A stretch of DNA of 64,000 nucleotides from Anthoceros angustus (Eukaryota; Streptophyta; Anthocerotopsida; Anthocerotales; Anthocerotaceae), in contig VJWM01000172.1 of the NCBI GenBank assembly GCA_010909165.1, positions 248,001-312,000 on the forward strand, read 5' to 3'. The position numbers and the translations under genes were made by a program. The stretch's first letter is position 1; each line of letters starts with the position of its first letter. The notes beneath the pieces are model-generated. The model was given only the letters and a program-made list of their open reading frames with translations, was not told the origin of the DNA and searched no databases. Positions 19,819 to 29,398 of this stretch are shown one piece after another.

Positions 19819-20663
19819 TTAGCCCCAGCTACGATTCTGACTGTCTGTCCCCGAAGAAAGCTCCTCTTGAGTGTCATTTGAATCATAATTTGTCGATGTT
19901 GATTCTGAAATGGAATCGGAGTAGCTTGAGGACATGTAATCCTCAGGGAGAACTTTTCTCTCCCCCAACTTGCTCACAGACCCTGTACAGCAAGACATGC
20001 GGACAGTCAATAATGTTCAGAAACAGTGGGAGCTAATTGGCAAACAATGGAGAATGGTCAGTGTGCTTACGATAATAGCTAACGACATGGTAAAGGAACT
20101 CTCCGCAATTGCACACATAGATTCTTTTCATCACTATACCAGTTTCGCGGCAGCGATACCATAGGGGGGAGTTTGGATAGGTAATCGACCCCAACGTCAC
20201 AATCGTAGTGTCTCTGATCAAGCTCCCATGAGGGAACTTCACTGGCAGGTCAGGCTTCTCTTCTCCTTTCTCGTACATGGCAACAGGACCAGAAAAGGAG
20301 TACTCTGGCAGTTGCTGGTGGATAGAAGACACATGGTTAGTATATGCAGCAGCACTCGGCCTGGAAGAAAAACCCATGTTTGATGCCGGAGGGCCAGCAG
20401 CGGCCGCGGCGGCAGCAGTAGACGCCGCCTCCACCTTTCTTCCAGCAGTCCGTAGATGCTGCCTCCACTTTCCTTGCAACTAACACAGCCCTTATTGTGC
20501 CCGAGGGCGGCCACGGGCTCTCTTAACCGGTGCTGAGCTTGATGCCACTCAACCTTTCTCGCAGACGAGGCAGTTGTCCTAGGAACCTTCTTTCCGGCAA
20601 AGCGGCCCTTGCTATCTCGGGTAACGACGAGCGGCCCTCACCTCCTCAGAGGAAGAAGACATG
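19819..20663 (-). pseudogene. Antisense ORF in the 3' region of copia A1
   Basis: Opposite to pol, a frame begins ATGTCTTCTTCC (20663) as MSSSSEEVRAARRYPR and continues after a shift as DSKGRFAGKKVPRTTASSAR, GCVSCKESGG, an Ala run, PEYSFSGPVAMYEKGEEKPD, WYRCRETG and VCNCGEFLYHVVSYYRKH. It ends in a Ser/Asp/Glu-rich tail (19819-20010). A2 and every array unit have a related minus-strand ATGTCTTCTTC at the matching place. I recognise no family. It may be an extra antisense gene of this retrotransposon lineage or a captured host exon. Confidence 0.35.
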
Positions 20664-20916
20664 TTGATCAGCTTATGTTCGAGCAACTCTCTAGCAAGGA
20701 TGATGAGCGTAAAAAGCGTGAACAACGTTATCGCGCACCTGGTCTCCAATGGCTTTTGGGCTGCTCGGTCCATTAAGTGCCGGGCGTAAGAGTTTCGGGG
20801 CGTAGCGCAGGCAGAAACGAGGCACTCGCAGCTGAGAGTCGGCATTGGCATCTCAGCTGGAGCAAGGGACTGGAGTTGGTAGTCGGACTGTGAAATAAAT
20901 CTCCCGAAATGATCAA

Positions 20917-21187
20917 CAAGTGGGAGTGAAGAAGTATAGTGTGTTGAGCATTTACGTGAATTAGGTTGCAATAATCAACATACGTAATCATAAGGGTAGC
21001 TGAAAATAAATGTTAGTAAGTACCTGTTCATTAGGGTTGCGCCTCATGGTGAACCGTTATGTCGTTTTAAGTTCTAGTTTAAGTAATGTCTTTTCATAAT
21101 AAGCACTTAAGCTTTTTCTTGATATACAATGATATATGTAATTACTAAATGAGTAATTGATCTACACTTATTCCTCTAATTTGTTAC
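20917..21187 (+). repeat. Polypurine tract and LTR-like block of copia A1
   Basis: ACAAGTGGGAG (20917-20927) is the usual copia polypurine tract. The following bases track the array LTRs in order: TTAGGGTTGCG, CGTTTTAAGTTCTAGTTTAAG, AAGCACTTAAGCTTTTTCTT and TATGTAATTACT. Similarity fades after about 21187, so the LTR is truncated or joined to other DNA there. Confidence 0.55.
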
Positions 21188-21209
21188 TTCCTGTCATCTT
21201 CATGAGGAC

Positions 21210-22437
21210 CTAATGTCCTCCTCTTGGCCAAACGCAACACTTCATGTTGGCCTTCAAAATCCTTTTGTGGAGATGAGCCCCCAAGCTATGATACTGCATT
21301 TGGAGATCATCAATCTCCGTGAGCCATTCTCCGTCCTCACATCTACCCTTGTAGGCATCTCTCGCTGTACTGGTCAATTCCCCCACCTTCACATGGAGGG
21401 TCGCGTTCTCCTCCCTTGCTTCTCTTAGCTGGTTGGCCATCTTTGCCTGAAGGGCATAATCTGCCCAGAATTTCCTCTTCCTTACCACCAGCATCCTGTG
21501 TACCACTTTCTTGTGGTACTCCTCCTCATGGGACCTCTTTCCTTCCAAGTCCCCTAGTTGCTGAGCAAGCCCTTCCCTCTCCGCTTGCCAAGCACTCTTC
21601 TCGCGCTCCAGCTCCTGCAATTGCTGGTCTTGAGCTTCCAGCTCCGCGCGCTTCTCCTCCAAATTATACCGGGTTCTTCTCAATTCTTCCTCCATGTCCC
21701 GGATTTTGATGGCTTGGGTAGCCATCACCTGCTCCTGCGCGTCCATTTGCTGGACCGCCACCTTCTCTCTTCCTAGAGCCTCTGTTTTGCCCTTCCGCTC
21801 TTGCTCTAACTGGGCAAAATGCTCTTCCGCCTTCTGTCTCCATGAGTCCCTTTGGGTGGTTGCCCGGACAGCTCTCTCCTCCGTTTGAGCCATCCTTCCC
21901 TCCAAGACCTTCTTCGCGCGCCGTTGATCCATAAGATCGCGCTGGAGCTTCTCCTCCAAATTATACCGGTTCTTCTCAATTCTTCCTCCATGTCCGGATT
22001 TTGATGGCTTGGGTAGCCATCACCGCTCTGCGTCTATTTTGGACCGCCACCTTCTCCCTTCCTAGAGCCTCTGTTTTGCCCTTCCGCTCTTGCTCTAACT
22101 GGGCAAAATGCTCTTCCGCCTTCTGTCTCCATGAGTCCCTTTGGGTGGTTGCCCGGACAGCTCTCTCCTCCGTTTGAGCCATCCTTCCCTCCAAGACCTT
22201 CTTCGCGCGCCGTTGATCCATAAGATCGCGCTGGAGCTTCTCCACAGCCTTTTCCAACTTGGCTGCCTTCTCGTCGGACTCCATCGCCTCCAATTGCCAT
22301 TTGGTCCCTGCCCTCCTCTCAGTCATCTCTTGGGCCTTATTTGCCCGGACTTCTTCTTGGCATGCCCACAAGGAGGCTGCTAGTTCCCTAGCCCCCTTCA
22401 AATCCACATGGCTGAGTGCTTCACAAGCACTCAGCAA
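21210..22437 (-). pseudogene. Long coiled-coil protein fragment with internal duplication
   Basis: Two minus-strand frames (22437-21976 and 21959-21210) read as nearly continuous coiled coil rich in Glu, Gln, Lys, Arg and Leu: KLEKAVEKLQRDLMDQRRAK, RMAQTEERAVRATTQRD, EEHFAQLEQERKGK, then KIRDMEEELRRTRYNLEEKR and REGLAQQLGDLEGKR. The C-terminus (KVGELTSTARDAYKGRCEDG) leaves the heptad pattern. A 297-bp direct duplication (21653-21949 and 21950-22246) repeats the QRDLMDQRR to QAIKIR part and breaks the frame at the joint. No enzyme motif. It could be a retroelement gag-like protein or a host structural protein; not recognised. Confidence 0.45.
21653..22246. repeat. 297-bp tandem duplication within the coiled-coil ORF
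   Basis: TTCTCCTCCAAATTATACCG starts at 21653 and 21950, and the following blocks (TTTTGATGGCTTGGGTAGCC, CCATGAGTCCCTTTGGGTGG, TTCGCGCGCCGTTGATCCAT) recur in order. Copy differences are short deletions such as CTGCTCCTGCG versus GCTCTGCG. Confidence 0.8.
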
Positions 22438-22521
22438 GTCCCCTAGGGGCCCAAATTCCGCCTGGCCTCTTCGGAAATCTCAGCTCCCTCGTGCCATCGG
22501 CATCAGTGGGTCCCCTCACAG

Positions 22522-22640
22522 TCGCCCCATCCGCTCTTCCCTAGCTGGTGAGGCGGCTTGGCGCCGCTTCATGTGCCTCACGCCCCATCCGCCTTCCCTA
22601 GCTGGTGAGCGGCAGGCGCCGCCCTGTGCCTCGCGCTGCC
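22522..22640. repeat. About 59-bp tandem duplication at the truncated RT end of copia B
   Basis: GCCCCATCCGC, TTCCCTAGCTGGTGAG and GGCGCCGC..TGTGCCTC appear twice in a row (from about 22522 and 22581). The second copy directly abuts the point where copia B RT ends after its PPKG codons. Confidence 0.65.
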
Positions 22641-22800
22641 CTTGGGTGGCTTGACTAATTCCCAAGTTGAGTTGCTAACTAGGGAGTTGTACTCGGAATC
22701 TACAGCAGCCTTCCATAAGTCTTTTTCAGGAGATGAGAAAGATTGTTTGAGGGAGAGAGGTTGTGCAGGATCCACTGTTGCCTTGTATAGTGCTTCTGAG
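22641..22800 (-). pseudogene. Copia B RT start, truncated
   Basis: Minus-strand frame: DPAQPLSLKQSFSSPEKDLW, KAAVDSEYNSLVSNSTWELV, KPPKG, then unrelated GC-rich sequence. This is the N-terminal block of copia RT (W..A...E..SL..N.TWELV..P.G). All catalytic parts are lost. Confidence 0.75.
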
Positions 22801-23702
22801 TATAGTGATGAAGGGTGAATAGGATTATCGAAAACAGCTAGATATCCTGAAGGAGGTTCCTTCCATCCTGCGGGTCCAGAGATTGCAAGACGGGTGTAGG
22901 TTCTGGTGCATCTTCCACTGGAGCAGGAACATCAATAGAATCATGGTGCTCCATGTCATTCACTGGAGGGTCATCATGCTCTTCATCAAGAGTGTCAACT
23001 GGCTCCTCGACTTGAATGTTGTCGCCATCTGGTGGTGTTTCATGTGGAATACATGCTAACTCCTCCACCCTCCTGCATAATAGGTTCAACTAAGGGAACA
23101 CGTAAAGCAGGAACTGGAAATTGAGAGATAGAATCAGTACCATCAAATGAGGAGGTGTTTGAGGGCTCTTCAGAAGAGTAGTCCTCCTTGCCGGATGTAT
23201 CGGCTCCCACTGCTAGGGAAAATAGGTGAGACTCATGAAAAGTGACACTCCTGGCGTATATGAGCTTCCTTGTTGTAGGTTCAAATAACTTGTAACCTTT
23301 GATTCCTTCTGTGTAGCCAATAAATGTGTATTTGGCAGCTTTTGGATCTAACTTCTTGCGTTGTACTGTAGGGATAAAGACATATGCAGGAGATCCAAAA
23401 ATTCGAAGGTGATCTATGGAAAGCTTGTTGCCAGTGAATGCTTCATATGGAGTCATACCTTGAACTGATGAGGTCGGCAGTCGATTCATGAGATAGGTTG
23501 CTGTTAGGAGGGCCTCAGCCCAATAAGCTTTGGATAACTTAGCTTGTGTTAACAGGCAACCTGTGATCTCTTGCAGGCGGAGATTCTTATTCTCTGCTAC
23601 GCCATTTTGTTGAGGAGTGTATACTACACTTAGTTGTTGAGCTATGCCTTCAGCTCGACAAAATTCAGCAAATCTATTAGATGTAAACTCGCCACCGTTG
23701 TC
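22801..23702 (-). pseudogene. Copia B integrase second half and linker
   Basis: Begins abruptly at SDNGGEFTSNRFAEF (second catalytic Asp). It continues VVYTPQQNGVAENKNLRLQE (catalytic Glu), YWAEALLTATYLMNRLPTSS, DHLRIFGSPAYVFIPTVQRK and the C-terminal GYTEGIKGYKLF, ending in an acidic linker. The frame is open over most of its length, better preserved than in A1. The first half of the core lies next to it in the opposite orientation. Confidence 0.8.
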
Positions 23703-23759
23703 GGAATAAGGTCAGTTAAAGTAGGAGCCACACATTCCGTCAATGTAGCCTCCCAACAT

Positions 23760-24165
23760 TCTGCAACACCAACACACACGATGCTCTTGCATTGTAGATT
23801 AGGTCATCCTAATAGTCAGACTTTAATCCAAATGTCTAGAGACAACCTGTATAGAACACCCTATCTCTCCAAGGTTCACAACTTAGATTGGTGCAAAACC
23901 TGTGTCCTCACAAAACGTTACCAAGAACCTTTCAAAAACACATCTCCACACAGGGCCAAGTCACCCTTAGAGATAGTACACACCGACATTTGTGTATCTC
24001 TCTCTACACCCTCTTTCAGTGGTAGTCGATACTTCTTGACCTTCACAGATGACTACTCCCGTTTCTGCCTATCCTACATCCTCACCAACAAGAGTGAAAC
24101 TTCTCAGTTTTTCAAGGATTACATGGCATGGGCAGAAAGGCTTACAGATCACAAACTCAATCCAT
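23760..24165 (+). pseudogene. Copia B integrase first half, inverted relative to the rest
   Basis: On the plus strand: MLLHCRLGHPNSQTLIQM (HHCC zinc domain), LDWCKTCVLTKRYQEPFK, LEIVHTDICVSLSTPSFSGS (first catalytic Asp), YFLTFTDDYSRFCLSYIL and FKDYMAWAERLTDHKL, after which similarity stops. That end point is just before the KTLRSDNGGE block, exactly where the minus-strand half begins. An in-place inversion of about 0.45-0.5 kb explains both; two separate insertions are a less simple alternative. Confidence 0.75.
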
Positions 24166-24223
24166 CTTCTAATATGCCAGTGCAAATATTGTGTGTTCTA
24201 TTTTTGAGGTAGGAAAGGAATAG

Positions 24224-24828
24224 CTATCGGCATATAAAAGGAGGTGGGAGGGATTTCAAAAGAACAAGGAATACAACAAGTTCGGAGACGGAGGTATTAG
24301 TGGCAGCTTCATATTGAGATCTAGCTTGCTGGAAGTTGTTGATATGGTGTTCGACTGAGTCAGATTCCTTCATCTTCAGATTGAAGAGGTTGCACATCGC
24401 GGTCATCATGCTCATCACATCTCTTGAAGAATATAACTGAGCAAGGTGATCCCACATTTCTTTAGAAGTTTTTGCTTGACTGCATTGTCTTACCATATTT
24501 GTGCTAGTCCACTGATCAGGAGGTCTTGAGCTTTTTCGTCCCTGGCGTCCCAGATTTGCTTCTGCACAGAGCCCCATTGTGGTCTGTGTGTGGACCCACT
24601 TACAACATCCCATAGATCTCAATTATGGAAAAGTGCACGCATTTGCAGGCGCCAGACGTCGTATGCCTGGCCGTTGAATTGGTCCTTCTCCTTGAAATTG
24701 TCACCATAGTTGTGATTCACCACGGAAGGTGGTACTTCATCTTTGGGTGGATCCTTCCTCTCCTCTCTCTCTCTCCTTTTGTCATATTGTTGTTTCTCTT
24801 CTCGTTCGTCCACGTCGGAACCAGCCAT
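24224..24828 (-). pseudogene. Copia B gag, frameshifted
   Basis: ATG at 24828: MAGSDVDEREEKQQYDKRRE, a charged head, then DNFKEKDQFNGQAYDVWRLQ (copia gag opening). After a shift near 24620 it reads DLWDVVSGSTHRPQW and KAQDLLISGLAQIW. After another shift it reads KTSKEMWDHLAQLYSSRDVM, LFNLKMKESDSVEHHINNFQ and LLKSLPPPF (UBN2-type gag). No zinc knuckle follows. A second partial copy of the N-terminus (from about 26040) exists because of the 1.2-kb duplication. Confidence 0.75.
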
Positions 24829-24840
24829 TGCAGGTGGTCA

Positions 24841-25500
24841 CTACTGCAGCTTATAGAGCGCAAAAAGTCTTCGCATTTCCTCCTCCTCATGCAGGGCATA
24901 CTCAGCAAGAGGAGTGAAGCAAGATGAACACTTTTTCTCATCGCGACGAGGATGGGGCGAAGGAGGATAAAAAGAAGTTTTGTGATGAAGACTACTCAGC
25001 ATATGTGAATCAATATGCTCACTAAGGCGCTTATTGAGATCATGCACTTCAGTTGCTAACTCCTCTATGCTTGTTCTGCGTATGATGTGTTGCTAGCGTG
25101 GTTCTCTGGCGAGAGTCTCTATCGTATTAAAAACTTTTTTCTTGTGTTCTTGTGAACCTGCATTGGAGATAGAAGGAGTAGGACCTGCACGTAGATTTGG
25201 AATGTGGTCAAGGGCGAGTTCTATTGCTTTCACTTGACTTGAACTAAAGATAGTAAGCAAGTTTTTCTAGCAATTTCTATCTGCCTCCCTTGATCTTCTA
25301 CTTTAATTAGAATAGAGCCAATGAAATTAGCAATAAGTATGGAATCTCCTCTTATCTAGCTAGCATCTACACTGGACTTCCTTTGAGATCTAATCTTTGC
25401 ATTCCTATATTCTATCTCTTGTCTTGCAGCCTTAAACTTCTTCCAATGGCCTTGCTTGCAAGGATTTAAGGAGTCCATCACGCTGGAGCAAGGATGCAAA
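24841..25500 (-). other. Leader of copia B with open frames before gag
   Basis: Between PBS and gag the minus strand has several open pieces: MDSLNPCKQGHWKKFKAARQ then EIEYRNAKIRSQRK, IGSILIKVEDQGRQIEIARK, IELALDHIPNLRAGPTPSIS, and TSIEELATEVHDLNKRLSEH running to EYALHEEEEMRRLFALYKLQ. They look like coding sequence with heptad-like character, broken by stops. An extra ORF upstream of gag, or an N-terminal gag extension, is possible. Confidence 0.35.
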
Positions 25501-25513
25501 TAGAGAGCAGCAT

Positions 25514-25525
25514 GCTTTGATACCA
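25514..25525 (-). promoter_or_regulatory. Primer-binding site of copia B (initiator tRNA-Met type)
   Basis: Minus strand reads TGGTATCAAAGC directly after the LTR end; the plant copia consensus is TGGTATCAGAGC. One mismatch. Confidence 0.8.
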
Positions 25526-25809
25526 TGATGAGAATCATAGCTGCTCTAGGTAGCAAAACATAGCAAGCAGATAGTAGAAAGCTTTGCACGAAAGAGTTGT
25601 ATGCATCGATAATAATACAAAGTACAAAGCCTATTTATAGGCGAGATGGTTAGCGGTTACAACTATAAGTTGTTGTAACTAACCGTATCGCTAAGTAGTT
25701 ATAACTACTATAACTACTAACTACTAACTACCTAATGCCCTAGGTAGATAATAATGTATAAGTTATGGTGCCCTAATGAATAGTGCCCTAACCCTAATGT
25801 ATTTCATCA
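25526..25809 (-). repeat. LTR of copia B, copy 1
   Basis: 284 bp, plus strand TGATGA...TCATCA, so both orientations begin TG and end CA with 6-bp inverted ends. On the minus strand it contains CTATAAATAGG (about 25630), a TATA box placed about 100 bp before the LTR end, as expected of U3/R. The outer end abuts copia A2 coding sequence (ACATACGTTGTGGTC). Confidence 0.75.
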
Positions 25810-25936
25810 AGACATACGTTGTGGTCAAAAAGCAAAACACTCCATCTGCCCTGACTGTTGGGACCAGGGAGTTTGCTAGTCCACTCTTCCTCCCTACATG
25901 CTTGTCTGCCAAAGCACACTTGAAACCCACATTTGA
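25810..25936 (+). pseudogene. Duplicated scrap of copia A2 between zinc knuckle and protease
   Basis: Reads YVVVKKQNTPSALTVGTREF and KPTFEWY, identical to 27008-27134, then changes into B gag sequence at the duplication joint. Confidence 0.8.
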
Positions 25937-26708
25937 GTGGTACTTCATCTTTGGGTGGATCCTTCCTCTCCTCTCTCTCTCTCCTTTTGTCATATTGTTG
26001 TTTCTCTTCTCGTTCGTCCACGGAACCGACCATTGCGGTGGTCACTCTGCGACTTATAGAGCGCAAAAGTCTTCGCATTTCCTCCTCCTCATGCAGGGCA
26101 TACTCAGCAAGAGGAGTGAAGCAAGATGAACACTTTTCCTTACTGGCGTATTTGTCAGGATGACGGGCAGAAGGAGGATAAAAAGAAGTTTTGTGATGAA
26201 GACTACTCAGCATATGTGAATCAATATGCTCACTAAGGCGCTTATTGAGATCATGCACTTGCTTAACTCCTCTATGCTTGTTCGTATGATGTGTTCTAGC
26301 GTGGTTCTCTGGCGAGAGTCTCTATCGTATTAAAACTTTTCTTGTGTTCTTGTGAACTGCATTGGAGATAGAAGGAGTAGGACTGCGTAGATTTGGAATG
26401 TGGTCAAGGCGAGTTCTATTGCTTTCACTTGACTTGAACTAAAGATAGTAAGCAAGTTTTTTCTAGCAATTTCTATCTGCCTCCCTTGATCTTCTACTTT
26501 AATTAGAATAGAGCCAATGAAATTAGCACAAGTATGGAATCTCCTCTTATCTAGCTAGCATCTACACCGGACTTCCTTTGAGATCTAATCTTTGCATTCC
26601 TATATTCTATCTCTTGTCTTGCAGCCTTAAACTTCTTCCAATGGCCTTGCTTGCAAGGATTTAAGGAGTCCATCACGCTGGAGCAAGGATGCAAATAGAG
26701 AGCAGCAT

Positions 26709-26720
26709 GCTTTGATACCA
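26709..26720 (-). promoter_or_regulatory. Primer-binding site of copia B, duplicated copy
   Basis: TGGTATCAAAGC on the minus strand, same as at 25514-25525. Confidence 0.78.
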
Positions 26721-27007
26721 TGATGAGAATCATAGCTGCTCTAGGTAGCAAAACATAGCAAGCAGATAGTAGAAAGCTTTGCACGAAAGAGTTGTATGCA
26801 TCGATAATAATACAAAGTACAAAGCCTATTTATAGGCGAGATGGTTAGGCGGTTACAACTATAAGTTGTTGTAACCGCCAGGTAACCGCTAAGTAGTTAT
26901 AACTACTATAACTACTAACTACTAACTACCTAATGCCCTAGGTAGATAATAATGTATAAGTTATGGTGCCCTAATGAATAGTGCCCTAACCCTAATGTAT
27001 TTCATCA
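26721..27007 (-). repeat. LTR of copia B, copy 2 (from the 1.2-kb duplication)
   Basis: 287 bp, TGATGA...TCATCA, nearly identical to 25526-25809; it differs by short indels in the GGTTAGCGG/GGTTAGGCGG part. This is not the partner LTR of an intact element, since PBS and leader sequence lie on the same side in both copies. Confidence 0.75.
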
Positions 27008-27528
27008 AGACATACGTTGTGGTCAAAAAGCAAAACACTCCATCTGCCCTGACTGTTGGGACCAGGGAGTTTGCTAGTCCACTCTTCCTCCCTACATGCT
27101 TGTCTGCCAAAGCACACTTGAAACCCACATTTGAGTGGTACTTAGATACAGGAGCAACAGCTCATATCTGCTTCGACAGAAACGCATTCACAACATACAG
27201 GTCAATAGATGATCAGTATGTTTACCTTGGAGATGATAGATCTTTGATATCTCCTGGTCGAGGCACAGTAGACTTGCCAGTTCCCTTTGGAGTTACCCTG
27301 ACACTGCAGGGTGTTTATTACGTGCCTGACATGACCAGAAATCTCATTTCGGTTAGAAGACTAAATGCAGAGAATAATAGCCATATCCTATTTACTAGAA
27401 CAGATTGTCAAGTCATAGATGCATTTGACCACAGAAAGGTACTTGCCTATGGGTCTTCTGACCATGATCTGTTTCGTCTCCATTTGCATAGTGGAGTAGT
27501 AGAGTCTCACCACATGAGCGTGTCATGA
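27008..27528 (+). pseudogene. Copia A2 protease
   Basis: Open frame with WYLDTGATAHICFDRNAF (catalytic DTG), YLGDDRSLISPGRGTVDLPV, YYVPDMTRNLISVRRLNAEN and QVIDAFDHRKVLAYGSSDHD. It keeps the sense codon (CAA) where A1 has TAG, so the A1 stop is a private mutation. The frame ends with a stop at 27526. Confidence 0.82.
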
Positions 27529-27539
27529 GCATACACTGT

Positions 27540-28448
27540 GAGATAGCAAAATCTAAGTTGTGGCATGCCTTGGTCATCCTCACATGGACAAAACTTGAAG
27601 TTGGTGAGTGACTTTTACAAGATGGACAAATAGGACTTTTGACCGCTATCCCACTTTGTGAAGCTTGTGTGTTTTCAAAAGGCACCAAGCGACCTTTAAG
27701 AATAAGGCCCCTCACCGAGCCAATGATCTCCTAGAACTTGTGCACACTGATATTTGTTGACCCTTGTCACAGGATTCCATCGGTGGTGGCAAGTACTTCC
27801 TAACATTTACAGATGACAAAAGCAGATTTGTCACTTCATACATGCTGAAGAACAAGAGTGAATGTTTATCCTACTTCAAGGAGTACATAAAATTTGTTGA
27901 ACGCTGGACAGGGAAGCAGCTTAAAACTCTTAGGTCAGACAATGGTGGTGAATTTACCTCTTGGCAAATTCCAAGCCTACTGCAAAGACGAAGGAATTGG
28001 TCAACAACTTACAGTTGTCTACACTCCCCAACAGAACAGAGTGGCAGAGCCTCTTAACCTTACACTGTAGGAGATGACTTCCTCCTTGCTTCATGATGCT
28101 CAGTTGCCACTGCCATATTGGGCGGAAGCACTTATGACTTCCACTTATCTCCGTAACAGGTTACCTACTAACGTTGTTGTTGGACAGACCCCCTTCATAC
28201 CTAGAGACAAGCGCAAGAAGCTTGCAGGTAAGGCAAGGAAACTTCTTATGCTTGGTTACACAGAGGGCATCAAAGCATACAAACTGTATGATGTCCCCAC
28301 AAACACAGTAGTTTATGCTCGAAGTGTTACCTTTGATGAGGGACGCACTTGGGCTTCAGTGGGAGCACAGAAGCACCCTACAGCATTTGATGACACTGAG
28401 GACAACATTGTTGTCTCTCATTTTGATCTTTCTGATCATGGCACTTAG
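27540..28448 (+). pseudogene. Copia A2 integrase, frameshifted
   Basis: The HHCC part is broken by frameshifts (LWHA.LGHPHMD, CEACVFSKG). It then reads GGGKYFLTFTDDKSRFVTSY, FVERWTGKQLKTLRSDNGGE, and after another shift LTVVYTPQQNRVAE. An open frame 28074-28448 gives TSSLLHDAQLPLPYWAEALM, KRKKLAGKARKLLMLGYTEG and IKAYKLYDV. Short indels break the frame at least four times. Confidence 0.78.
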
Positions 28449-29398
28449 GATCCCGTACTTGAGGACACTATCCCTGCAGGTGGGGAACTTGTAGAGGCCG
28501 AGTTAGATGATGAACCTCACGCTATGCAGGCGACCACAAATGCAAGATCCATTTCCTCATCGATGCCGAACTTCATCATCACCTGAGGCGATCATAACGC
28601 GATTGATGCTGTGAAGTTGATACTCTGAAGAACACGAACCCCCCCGGCACCATTGCCGAACCCGATATCCCACTCGTGAAAGGAGACCTGATTATTATAG
28701 TGCCCCTGATTTTCGAGCTTCCTCCGCTCATGTGCACGTTCATGCAGCCACCTCTCTCGACCCCATAGAACCACAGTCCTATGTGGAAGCTTTGAGTAGA
28801 CCTGACCACAAGGAGTGGGAGAAGGCTATACAATCAGAGTATGATTCATTGATAGAAAACGGCACATGGGAGATAGCAAAGTTACCTCCCGGCAGAAAAA
28901 TGGTGTCCTGTAAGTGGGTATTCAAACTAAAAATGAAAGCTGATGGTACCTTTGATAGGTATAAAGCAAGGCTAGTAGCAAGAGGTTTCTCACAAGTCCC
29001 TGGACTTGATTATCTTGAGACCTTCGCTCCAGTAGTGAAGCTAGCCACACTTCGTATCATCCTCGCAATATCAACACATCACAATTATGAATTACAGATG
29101 TATGATGTAAAGATAGCTTTCTTACACGGAAAGCTTGATACAGAAATATACATGCAACAACCTCCAGGATATGAGGTTAAGGGCAAAGAGGACCATGTGT
29201 GCAGGCTAATTAAGTGCCTATATGGTCTCAAGCAATCAGCAATGAAATGGAGCAGATGGATTCTGAACTTCTAGCTTTAGGTTTCATTAAAAGCCTGCGA
29301 CCTTTATATTTACAAGGCGATGTAGTTTGTTACGGCCGTGTCGTTGATGATTTGATCTGTCAAGCAATACGAGCATTTATTACAATGATCAGATAGGC
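28449..29398 (+). pseudogene. Copia A2 reverse transcriptase with damaged active site
   Basis: Open frame 28732-29274: LDPIEPQSYVEALSRPDHKE, WEIAKLPPGRKMVSCKWVFK, KARLVARGFSQVPGLDY, ETFAPVVKLATLR, YDVKIAFLHGKLDTEIYM, KCLYGLKQSAMKW. The catalytic region reads YGRVVDDLICQAI where A1 has YLAVYVDDLILSS. The Tyr of YVDD is replaced by Val and residues around it are deleted, so this RT cannot work as written. The region 28449-28731 is a frameshifted linker. Confidence 0.8.

Larger units (their letters stand above)
15511..21187 (+). mobile_element. Ty1/copia retrotransposon A1, decayed, no recognisable 5' LTR
   Basis: Plus-strand order gag, zinc knuckle, protease, integrase, RT, RNase H is the Pseudoviridae-like copia layout. 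The pol stop is at 19797. A 1.1-kb 3' region follows, then a polypurine tract (ACAAGTGGGAG) at 20917-20927 and an LTR-like block to about 21187 that resembles the LTRs of the array at 31 kb. Upstream of the gag ATG I find no matching LTR and no TGGTATC primer site; instead, exon-like minus-strand sequence continues to about 15480. The element is therefore 5'-truncated close to gag or the 5' end is rearranged. Confidence 0.75.
22641..25809 (-). mobile_element. Ty1/copia retrotransposon B, minus strand, truncated and rearranged
   Basis: Read from high to low coordinates: LTR (25809-25526), primer-binding site (25525-25514), leader with open stretches (25500-24841), gag (24828-24224), an inverted piece of integrase (about 24165-23760, coding on the plus strand), integrase second half (about 23702-23090), linker, and the first 30-odd residues of RT (22775-22650), where it ends. 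Protease and zinc knuckle are missing. The sequence is distinct from family A. Its outer LTR end touches copia A2 coding sequence, which suggests insertion into A2. Confidence 0.7.
24729..27134. repeat. 1.2-kb tandem duplication across the copia B/A2 boundary
   Basis: Unit 1 is 24729-25936 and unit 2 is 25937-27134; a third GTGGTACTT stands at 27135. Each unit holds the N-terminus of B gag, its leader, PBS and LTR, and 127 bp of A2 up to the TTTGAGTGGTACTT of the protease. The 9-bp GTGGTACTT occurs naturally in both B gag (24729) and A2 protease (27135), so it is the breakpoint microhomology. The copies differ mostly by short indels. Confidence 0.85.

Noticed and set aside
25526-27007. Two LTR B copies as the two ends of one short retrotransposon
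   Set aside because: Both have the PBS on the same side with the same leader, and the interval equals the 1.2-kb duplication; they arose by duplication, not as an LTR pair.
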